Positions 6,560 to 12,018 of a stretch of DNA of 12,018 nt are shown piece after piece. How positions within the stretch are numbered: position 1 is the stretch's first letter; the number at the start of each line of letters is the position of its first letter. The notes under the pieces are model-generated. The model ran no database searches. It had not been told where the DNA came from and saw only the letters and a list, made by a program, of their open reading frames with translations. The stretch comes from Clostridium sp. CAG:1013 (GTDB lineage Bacteria > Bacillota > Clostridia > Oscillospirales > Acutalibacteraceae): NCBI GenBank assembly GCA_000432995.1, contig HF972652.1:1-12018 (forward strand), written 5' to 3'. The translations under genes were made by a program, and so were the position numbers.

Positions 6560-6642
6560 GGATAAGGGCGTTTTCCTTGGAATATCCATTTTGTTTACCT
6601 AATCCAGGGGCTGCGCCCCAGGCAAGTTTGTGGTCCTAACTT

Positions 6643-6688
6643 AGCGGCATATCCTTCCTGTCCACCGTGGAGGCTTGCCGCTGTTTTT
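6643..6688 (+). terminator. Terminator-like stem with T-run, no gene before it
   Basis: AGCGGCA (6643-6649) pairs with TGCCGCT (6676-6682), an inner TCCA-CCG-TGGA hairpin extends the fold, and GTTTTTC follows. No coding gene ends just upstream, so it may be a second, fail-safe terminator for tRNA-Pro, the end of an unrecognised small RNA, or part of the intergenic repeat. Confidence 0.45.
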
Positions 6689-6709
6689 CTTTCACCTTCG
6701 GCGTATCTC

Positions 6710-6738
6710 TTGCCCTATTCTGCGCAGTCTTGTATAAT
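6710..6738 (+). promoter_or_regulatory. Promoter of the DUF5714-ArsC gene
   Basis: TTGCCC (6710-6715) and an exact TATAAT (6733-6738) with a 17-base spacer. Transcription would begin near 6745, giving a leader of about 48 bases. A TGCGCA palindrome lies in the spacer. Confidence 0.8.
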
Positions 6739-6792
6739 GCCAGTTAGCAGGAATGGAGAGGAAACCACAAAACAAGCAGGAGGAAAACCAGC

Positions 6793-7911
6793 ATGGAAGA
6801 ATGTTTGATCTGCAAGGCGCCGTTGGAATACCTGGTGGAAGATCAGGTGATGGAGTGCGCCATCTGTCATAAACAGGAACTCAGTAAGACCCGCTGTGTA
6901 AACGGTCACTACGTGTGCAACGACTGCCATACCCAAGGCATGGACAGCATTTTTGGTCTTTGCCTGGCGGAAACTTCCGACGATCCGGTGGCCATTGTCC
7001 GGCGGATGATGGACATGCCCTTCTGTCACATGCACGGCCCGGAACACCATGTGATGGTGGGCGCCGCTCTGCTTACAGCCTACAAAAACGCCGGAGGCAA
7101 CCTGGACTTGGAGAAGGCTCTCCGGGAAATGTACCATAGAGGCAGAGAGGTTCCCGGTGGGGCCTGTGGTTTTTGGGGTGCCTGCGGGGCTGGGATCAGC
7201 GCGGGGCAGTTTTTGGCCATTGTCACGGAGTCTACCCCCTTGGCAGGGGAACCTTGGGGGCTGAGCAATCAGTTGACCGCCCGGGCTCTGGATCAAATTG
7301 GCAAGGCGGGAGGCCCCCGGTGCTGCAAGCGGGACTCCTTTTTGTCCATTCTGGCCGCGGTAGACTTTGTGCGGGAGCGTTTGGGTGTGGAAATGAAGCC
7401 CACTGTTCCTGTCTGTTCTTACAGCAGTCAGAACAACCAGTGCATTGGCAAGCGTTGTCCCTTCTCCGCGGCTAATCACAAAAAGCCCAAAGTAGCTTTC
7501 CTCTGCGTTCACAATTCTTGCCGCAGTCAGATCGCCGAGGCTTTAGGCAAAAAGCTGGCAGGGGACGTGTTTGAAAGCTATTCCGCCGGGACCCAGCCAG
7601 GCGCCCAGATCAACCCTGACGCGGTACGCCTGATGAAACAAGTCTACGGCATTGATATGGAACAGACTCAGTACAATAAATCTCTTTCTCAACTGCCGGC
7701 AGTGGATATTGTAGTCACCATGGGGTGCAATGTCCAATGCCCCACTTTGCCTTGCTCCCATCGGGAGGATTGGGGACTGGATGACCCCAGCGGTAAAGAG
7801 GACAGAGTGTTTCTGGACGTTATGGATCAGATCGAGAAAAAAGTGCTGGACTTGAAACGCCGTGTCCAGGATCCTTCCTTCTTGGGCAAGGGTCCCAGAG
7901 GAGCAAACTAA
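6793..7911 (+). CDS. DUF5714 domain fused to ArsC-type arsenate reductase / LMW phosphatase domain
   Basis: A 372-residue two-part protein. Residues 1-225 match DUF5714, an uncharacterised cysteine-rich family: CxxC pairs at 5/8, 22/25 and 42/45, FCHMH at 77-81, GACGFWGACGAG at 123-134, RCCKR at 176-180 and a closing C208, C217, C222 cluster, suggesting bound zinc or an Fe-S centre. Residues 232-356 are a thioredoxin-linked ArsC/low-molecular-weight phosphatase fold. It has the P-loop CVHNSCR (Cys238 to Arg244, C-x5-R), SAGT at 264-267, extra redox cysteines 312, 316 and 321, and an Asp-Pro acid loop (DDPSG, 330-334). In ArsC three cysteines relay electrons while arsenate is reduced to arsenite, and all are available here. 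No arsenite pump or ArsR-like regulator is visible nearby, so the true substrate is open. The ATG follows AGGAGG at 9 bases. The gene ends 52 bases before the response regulator, with no terminator between. Confidence 0.88.
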   Translation: MEECLICKAPLEYLVEDQVMECAICHKQELSKTRCVNGHYVCNDCHTQGMDSIFGLCLAETSDDPVAIVRRMMDMPFCHMHGPEHHVMVGAALLTAYKNAGGNLDLEKALREMYHRGREVPGGACGFWGACGAGISAGQFLAIVTESTPLAGEPWGLSNQLTARALDQIGKAGGPRCCKRDSFLSILAAVDFVRERLGVEMKPTVPVCSYSSQNNQCIGKRCPFSAANHKKPKVAFLCVHNSCRSQIAEALGKKLAGDVFESYSAGTQPGAQINPDAVRLMKQVYGIDMEQTQYNKSLSQLPAVDIVVTMGCNVQCPTLPCSHREDWGLDDPSGKEDRVFLDVMDQIEKKVLDLKRRVQDPSFLGKGPRGAN

Positions 7912-7942
7912 GGTGGAACTAAGTTAAGAGTGATATACTGTG
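7906..7942 (+). promoter_or_regulatory. Putative response-regulator operator and promoter (site A)
   Basis: Direct repeats AACTAAG at 7906-7912 and 7917-7923 lie 11 bases apart, followed after 10 bases by TATACT (7934-7939) and GTG. There is no good -35; the repeats occupy that zone, as expected for an activator-dependent promoter. The first repeat overlaps the stop codon of the DUF5714-ArsC gene. The same CTAAG-N6-CTAAG-N10-TATACTGTG layout recurs upstream of the VTC gene at 9926-9960. The likely binder is the OmpR-type regulator encoded just downstream, which would make this autoregulation. Confidence 0.7.
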
Positions 7943-7963
7943 ACCACGAGGAGGTGGAATACG

Positions 7964-8638
7964 GTGAAACTTTTATATGCTGAGGACGAGATGGCCATGT
8001 CCGAGGCGGTGGTGGATATTCTCACCTACCACAAGTACATCGTGGACGCGGTTTATGACGGGGAGGAGGCGCTGGCTTACGCTCAGGCGGAGCAGTATGA
8101 CGGCATCATTCTGGACATCATGATGCCTAAGATGAGCGGTCTGGAGGTGCTTCGCTCTCTGCGGGGTTCCGGTTGTACCACACCGGTGCTGCTGCTCACC
8201 GCTAAGGGGGAGGTGGAAGACCAGATCCAGGGGTTGGATCTTGGAGCGGACGATTACCTGCCCAAGCCATTTTCCATGGAGCTGCTTCTGGCACGGGTTC
8301 GGGCGCTGCTTCGCCGCCGGGAAACGTATACTCCCACCGTTCTGAAGCGGGGGAACATTTCTCTGGATCAGCAGAGTTACGAGCTTTCCGGAAACGGAAG
8401 GTCCTTTGTGTTGCCACGGTTGGAGTACCAGCTCATGGAATTGCTGATGCTGAACAAAGGCGTGTATCTCTCCACCGAGGATTTGCTGGTGAAGGTGTGG
8501 GGTTATGACACGGAAGCGGAAGTAGGGACGGTATGGGTGTACATTTCCTATCTGCGCAAGCGGCTTTCCGCTCTGGACGCCAACGTGACCATCGCGGCCA
8601 AACGAAACGTGGGCTACCGGCTGGAGGTGGTGGAATGA
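7964..8638 (+). CDS. OmpR-family response regulator
   Basis: A 224-residue two-domain regulator. The receiver domain (1-118) has the acidic pocket AED at 6-8, the phospho-acceptor Asp51 in LDIMMPKMSG, the switch Thr79 and Lys101 in LPKPF. The winged-helix output domain (about 128-222) has a recognition helix near 187-201 and the closing wing RNVGYRLE at 214-221, typical of OmpR/PhoB regulators that bind direct repeats of 10-11 bases as dimers. The GTG at 7964 is preferred over a GTG at 7940 because AGGAGG (7949-7954) sits 9 bases before it and the protein then begins KLLYAEDE as in the family. The gene overlaps the kinase gene by an ATGA. The predicted operators at 7906 and 9924 point to its targets. 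Confidence 0.95.
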   Translation: MKLLYAEDEMAMSEAVVDILTYHKYIVDAVYDGEEALAYAQAEQYDGIILDIMMPKMSGLEVLRSLRGSGCTTPVLLLTAKGEVEDQIQGLDLGADDYLPKPFSMELLLARVRALLRRRETYTPTVLKRGNISLDQQSYELSGNGRSFVLPRLEYQLMELLMLNKGVYLSTEDLLVKVWGYDTEAEVGTVWVYISYLRKRLSALDANVTIAAKRNVGYRLEVVE

Positions 8639-9873
8639 TCCGTGCTTTGCAGCGGAAATTTGTTTTAACAGCCATGGCGGCCATCACCGTGCTGATCCTG
8701 CTCCTACTGGGAGGGATCAACGTGGCCAACCTAGTGATCGTGAGGGAACAGGTCCAGCACACTTTGGAGATGCTTTCCAATATGAATCGGGAAGGGGAAA
8801 ATCCGTTCCCACCCTCGGACCCTCCCAAAGACAGGCCCATGGACGGACCCAAAAACGCCTACGATACCTTTTTGTCCTCCAATTTCTTTTTGGTGCGTTT
8901 CGATCAGGAGGGGAACGTCACCTATGTGGATGTGACCCGCACCTCCTCCGTGACGGAAGAGGAAGCGGAATCCATGGGGCAAACAGCCTATGAAAAGGGC
9001 ACGGAACAAGGCTCTTCCGGGAAATTCCGCTACCTGCTCCGGGAGAATTTGGATGGCCGAGGAGCGTCGGCTGTCTTTTTGGATACTTCGGACGAGTGGT
9101 TTTCCTATCTGCGGGTGGTGTTATTGTCCGGAGCGGCAGGGTTGGTCTGCTGGGGACTGATGCTGGGGCTGGTCATTGTTCTTTCCCGCCGGGCAATCCG
9201 TCCCATTGTGGAGAACATCCAGCGGCAGAAACAATTTGTCACCAACGCCGGACACGAGCTGAAAACCCCCCTGGCCATCATCCAGTCCAATGCCGAGGCT
9301 TTGGAGCTGTATACCGGGGAGACCAAATGGAGTCGGAACATCAAAGACCAGGCACAGCGACTGGGCGGTCTGATGAATGACCTGCTGACTCTGGCCCGCA
9401 TGGATGAGAGCTCTGTCACGGGGCTGGCAGTGGAGGTTTCTCTCAGTGAGCTGGCGGAAAAAGCGGCGGAGGCTTTCGCTCAGCCCATGGAGGCAAAAGG
9501 TCTTGCCTTGGAGCAGGAGATTCAGCCTGGAGTGGTGGTGAAGGCGGATCCCGCCCAGATGGAGCAGCTGTTTTCCATCCTGCTGGACAACGCCGTCAAG
9601 TACAGTGTTGAGGGGGGTACCATCAGGTTTTCTCTGGTCAAAGAGGACCGGCGAGCCCGTCTAACGGTAGAGAACACCTGCGAGTCTCTGCCCCAGGTGC
9701 CGCCGGAAAAGCTGTTCGACCGGTTTTACCGGGGAGACGCCGCCCGCACTCAGAAAAGCGGCGGGTACGGCATCGGTTTGGCAGTGGCAGCATCCATCGC
9801 GGCGGCCAACAAGGGGTCCTTGCAGGCACGGTATCTTCCGGAGAACAGAATCTCTTTCACCGCCTATTTATAA
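8635..9873 (+). CDS. Sensor histidine kinase (HisKA type)
   Basis: A 412-residue membrane kinase and partner of the preceding regulator. Transmembrane segments are at about 9-36 and 160-184, enclosing an extracytoplasmic sensor region of some 120 residues (37-158) with a proline-rich NPFPPSDPP stretch but no sensor family I recognise. The H box FVTNAGHELKTPL places the phospho-acceptor at His207. The ATP-binding domain shows the N box LLDNAVKYS (Asn319), the F box FDRFYRGD at 361-368 and the G box GYGIGLA at 377-383. The ATG overlaps the regulator stop as ATGA and is served by GGAGG (8623-8627), so the pair is translationally coupled. An in-frame upstream start (8533) would lie inside the regulator gene and is rejected. 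The stimulus is unknown. Confidence 0.95.
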   Translation: MIRALQRKFVLTAMAAITVLILLLLGGINVANLVIVREQVQHTLEMLSNMNREGENPFPPSDPPKDRPMDGPKNAYDTFLSSNFFLVRFDQEGNVTYVDVTRTSSVTEEEAESMGQTAYEKGTEQGSSGKFRYLLRENLDGRGASAVFLDTSDEWFSYLRVVLLSGAAGLVCWGLMLGLVIVLSRRAIRPIVENIQRQKQFVTNAGHELKTPLAIIQSNAEALELYTGETKWSRNIKDQAQRLGGLMNDLLTLARMDESSVTGLAVEVSLSELAEKAAEAFAQPMEAKGLALEQEIQPGVVVKADPAQMEQLFSILLDNAVKYSVEGGTIRFSLVKEDRRARLTVENTCESLPQVPPEKLFDRFYRGDAARTQKSGGYGIGLAVAASIAAANKGSLQARYLPENRISFTAYL

Positions 9874-9882
9874 AGTTTCTTG

Positions 9883-9913
9883 AAAGGCATCGCTTGAGAG
9901 TGGTGCCTTTTTT
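9883..9913 (+). terminator. Intrinsic terminator after the kinase gene
   Basis: AAAGGCATC (9883-9891) pairs with GGTGCCTTT (9902-9910) with one G-T pair, around a ten-base loop. The T-run spans 9908-9913. It separates the two-component operon from the VTC operon. Confidence 0.82.
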
Positions 9914-9923
9914 GTGTCTTTAA

Positions 9924-9960
9924 GTCTAAGTTTCTACTAAGGTTGGAGGGCTATACTGTG
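9924..9960 (+). promoter_or_regulatory. Putative response-regulator operator and promoter (site B)
   Basis: CTAAG at 9926-9930 and 9937-9941 form a direct repeat of 11-base period, followed after 10 bases by TATACT (9952-9957) and GTG. Aligned without gaps to site A (7906-7942), 26 of 37 positions agree, including all repeat bases and the nine-base TATACTGTG block. No recognisable -35 exists apart from the repeats. The VTC start codon is 26 bases further on. Best explanation: activation of this operon by the adjacent OmpR-type regulator. Confidence 0.7.
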
Positions 9961-9986
9961 GCAAGAAATTAGAAAGGAGGTCCTGT

Positions 9987-10658
9987 ATGGACTTTCGTCA
10001 CGAATGGAAACATCAGATCCGCTACGGGGACCTGCTGGCGCTGCGTTCTCGACTGGAAGCGGTGATGGCCCGAGACGTACACACCCAACAGGGTGTGTAC
10101 CGTATCCGAAGCCTGTATTTTGACAATCTGGCGGACAAAGCCCTCCGGGAGAAGTTGGACGGGGTAAACGGCCGGGAGAAGTTCCGGATCCGATACTATA
10201 ACGGGGATACCTCCCTGATCCTGCTGGAAAAAAAGAGCAAGCTCAACGGGCTTTGCAGCAAAGAGCAGGCTCAGCTGACTCCCTGGGAGGTGGAGGCTGT
10301 TGCCCGGGAGGAATTCCTTCCCCTGGCGGACAGCCAGAGCCCCCTGATTCGGGAACTGTACCGGAAAATCCGTTCTCAGGGACTGGCGCCCAAGACCATT
10401 GTGGATTATACCCGGGAGCCTTTTGTGTTCGCTCCGGGAAATGTGCGGGTCACCCTGGACTACCATATCCGCACCGGCCTTTGCTCTACGGATTTCTTAG
10501 ACCCGGACTGCGTTACGGTCCCCGTGGAGGGAAACCCCATCATCCTGGAGGTGAAATGGGACGCGTTTCTGCCATCGGTGATCCGGGACATCGTCCAGGT
10601 GCCCACCACTCACACCTCTGCTTTTTCCAAATACGCCGTCTGCCGTGTGTACGATTGA
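9987..10658 (+). CDS. VTC domain protein, putative polyphosphate polymerase
   Basis: A 223-residue protein consisting almost wholly of a VTC (CYTH/triphosphate-tunnel-like) domain, the fold in which yeast Vtc4 makes polyphosphate from ATP. Tunnel-type motifs appear in order: RHEWKH at 4-9, RIRSLYFD at 39-46, KFRIRYYN at 65-72, LEKKSK at 80-85, TIVDYTREPFV at 137-147, VRVTLDY at 153-159, LEVKWDAFLP at 187-196 and SAFSKYAVCR at 211-220. The basic residues (R41, R67, R69, K83, R154, K215) and Glu188 sit where tunnel and metal ligands are expected; the residue mapping is by eye. No membrane segment is present, so it is probably anchored through the DUF4956 partner downstream. AAGGAGG lies 6 bases before the ATG. 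First gene of an operon behind operator site B. Confidence 0.9.
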   Translation: MDFRHEWKHQIRYGDLLALRSRLEAVMARDVHTQQGVYRIRSLYFDNLADKALREKLDGVNGREKFRIRYYNGDTSLILLEKKSKLNGLCSKEQAQLTPWEVEAVAREEFLPLADSQSPLIRELYRKIRSQGLAPKTIVDYTREPFVFAPGNVRVTLDYHIRTGLCSTDFLDPDCVTVPVEGNPIILEVKWDAFLPSVIRDIVQVPTTHTSAFSKYAVCRVYD

Positions 10659-10701
10659 GAGACGGCATTTCCAAATCTGAATCTAAAGGAGACAACCACT
10701 C

Positions 10702-11373
10702 ATGACCTTTCAAGACATCTTCAAATCCAGCTTTTTAGAGAACATCGTCAGCGTTTCCATTTTGGACATGGTTATCGCCATGGTGCTGGCCTTCGCCATC
10801 GGCATGTTCATTTTCCTCATCTACAAAAAGACCTTTGGCGGCGTGATGTATTCCTCCAGCTTCGGAGTCACCCTGGTGGCCCTCACCATGATTTCCACTT
10901 TGGTGATTCTGGCGGTCACCTCCAACGTGGTGCTGTCCCTGGGCATGGTGGGCGCCCTGTCCATCGTCCGGTTCCGCACCGCCATCAAGGAGCCCTTGGA
11001 CATCGCTTTTCTATTTTGGTCCATCGCTGTGGGCATCGTCCTGGCAGCCGGGATGATCCCTCTGGCAGTGTTCGGCAGCCTGGTCATCGGGGCGTTCCTG
11101 CTGGTGTTCGTCAATCGGAAGCCCCATGTGAACCCCTATATCGTGGTGCTCCGCTGCGCCGGCCATGACAGCGAAGTGACCGCTACGGAATTCCTGAAAA
11201 AACAGGTCCAGCGCATGGTGGTCAAGAGTAAGACCGTGCAGCAGGGATCTGTGGAGCTGAACGTGGAGGTGCGCATGAAGGACGAGAACACCGATTTCGT
11301 CAACATTCTTTCGGAGATGGAAGGCGTCTCCAGAGCCGTGTTGGTCAGCTACAACGGCGACTACATGGGATGA
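10702..11373 (+). CDS. DUF4956 integral membrane protein
   Basis: A 223-residue protein with an N-terminal membrane half (segments at about 20-41, 55-72, 74-88, 103-119 and 121-138) and a soluble C-terminal half of about 80 residues. The block SLGMVGALSIVRFRTAIKEP (79-98) is the family signature of DUF4956, whose function is unknown. Such proteins commonly neighbour VTC-domain and CotH genes, as here, which suggests a membrane complex that could anchor the polymerase or pass its product. AAAGGAG lies 10 bases before the ATG. It is 43 bases after the VTC gene and 6 bases before the CotH gene, consistent with one transcript. Confidence 0.9.
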   Translation: MTFQDIFKSSFLENIVSVSILDMVIAMVLAFAIGMFIFLIYKKTFGGVMYSSSFGVTLVALTMISTLVILAVTSNVVLSLGMVGALSIVRFRTAIKEPLDIAFLFWSIAVGIVLAAGMIPLAVFGSLVIGAFLLVFVNRKPHVNPYIVVLRCAGHDSEVTATEFLKKQVQRMVVKSKTVQQGSVELNVEVRMKDENTDFVNILSEMEGVSRAVLVSYNGDYMG

Positions 11374-11379
11374 GCGCCT

Positions 11380-12018
11380 ATGTCTACCCATAAGAATATC
11401 GACAGGATTTGCTGCGTGGTCATGGTTCTGGCCCTGGTGCTCACAGTGCTGTTTATGAACGGGGAGAGCTTTGGGGTCCAGGCAGCCTCCTCCGACCCCG
11501 GCTATGAGACCCGCCTGTTCGATACCAGCACCGTCCATACCATCGATATCGTCATGGACGACTGGGAAGGATTCCTGGAGACTTGCACCAACGAAGAATA
11601 CACCCTGTGCAGCGTGGTCATCGACAAGGAAGCCTACAAAAATGTGGCCATCCGGGCCAAGGGCAATACTTCACTGACCCAGGTGGCTCAGTACGGAAAT
11701 GACCGGTACAGCTTCAAGATTGAGTTCGACCACTACGACAGCACCAAGAGTTATTACGGCCTGGATAAACTGAGCTTGAACAACATCATCCAGGACAACA
11801 CCTACATGAAGGACTACCTCACCTATCAGATGATGGGATATTTGGGGGTGGACGCTCCTCTGTGCAGCTATGTGTATATCACCGTCAATGGGGAGGACTG
11901 GGGCCTGTACCTGGCGGTGGAGGGCGTGGAGGAAGCCTTCTTGGAACGCAACTACGGCAGCGACTACGGAGAGCTTTACAAACCGGACAGTCAAAGCATG
12001 GGCGGCGGCCGTGGCAAC
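11380..12018 (+). CDS. CotH-type kinase family protein (3' end beyond the window)
   Basis: The first 213 residues of an open frame that runs off the window. A hydrophobic segment at 10-26 (VVMVLALVLTVLF) with lysine and arginine before it is a signal anchor or signal peptide, with possible cleavage after VQA at 34-36. The mature part starts a CotH domain: TIDIVMDDWEGFLE at 54-67, VAIRAKGNTSL at 89-99, YSFKIEFD at 110-117, GLDKLSLNN at 127-135 and VYITVNGEDWGLYLAVEGV at 165-183, all conserved in the family. Spore-coat CotH of Bacillus is an atypical protein kinase; the Asp-containing catalytic motifs lie further on, so activity cannot be judged. The ATG is 6 bases after the DUF4956 stop with only a weak GGGATGAG before it, suggesting translational coupling. 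Confidence 0.9.
   Translation, partial: MSTHKNIDRICCVVMVLALVLTVLFMNGESFGVQAASSDPGYETRLFDTSTVHTIDIVMDDWEGFLETCTNEEYTLCSVVIDKEAYKNVAIRAKGNTSLTQVAQYGNDRYSFKIEFDHYDSTKSYYGLDKLSLNNIIQDNTYMKDYLTYQMMGYLGVDAPLCSYVYITVNGEDWGLYLAVEGVEEAFLERNYGSDYGELYKPDSQSMGGGRGN

Noticed and set aside
6192..6602. Plus-strand open frame crossing tRNA-Pro
   Set aside because: It spans the tRNA, its promoter and its terminator, so it cannot be a real gene.
11671..11994. Minus-strand open frame opposite the CotH-type gene
   Set aside because: The plus-strand frame carries clear CotH motifs through the same bases.

Overview
The window looks like a chromosomal segment of a Gram-positive, anaerobic member of the Clostridia, most like the Oscillospiraceae/Ruminococcaceae. 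This is inferred from strong AGGAGG-type ribosome-binding sites, an oxygen-sensitive iron-sulfur L-serine dehydratase, a DUF5714 protein, a DUF5054 glycosidase-like protein and a VTC/DUF4956/CotH gene set. The species cannot be named from sequence alone. Genes are dense and moderately GC-rich, with AT-rich promoters. No insertion sequence, phage gene or CRISPR array was seen.

Left third, minus strand (159-4656): the universal GTPase-like ATPase ychF, a DUF5054 (GH38-mannosidase-like) protein and an alpha/beta-hydrolase of the esterase/BD-FAE type. Between the last two lies a decayed C-terminus of a LplC/YtcP-type sugar ABC-transporter permease (3676-3843), so a sugar-uptake operon probably once preceded the DUF5054 gene and was lost.

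Middle, plus strand (4816-7911): a 58-residue DUF3006-like protein, a single-chain iron-sulfur L-serine ammonia-lyase, tRNA-Pro(TGG) with a consensus promoter and a strong terminator, a non-coding stretch rich in inverted repeats (about 6475-6700), and a gene fusing a cysteine-rich DUF5714 domain to a thioredoxin-type arsenate reductase (ArsC/LMW-PTPase) domain.

Right third, plus strand (7964-12018): an OmpR-type response regulator and its histidine kinase (ATGA overlap), a terminator, then an operon of a VTC (polyphosphate polymerase-like) protein, a DUF4956 membrane protein and a CotH-type secreted kinase that runs off the end. The most interesting signal is a shared promoter architecture: CTAAG-N6-CTAAG-N10-TATACTGTG occurs just before the response regulator (7908-7942) and again just before the VTC gene (9926-9960), with identical spacing. 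The 11-base direct repeat in the -35 zone is what an OmpR/PhoB-type activator would bind. It suggests that the two-component system controls itself and the VTC-DUF4956-CotH operon as one envelope or polyphosphate-related signalling unit.
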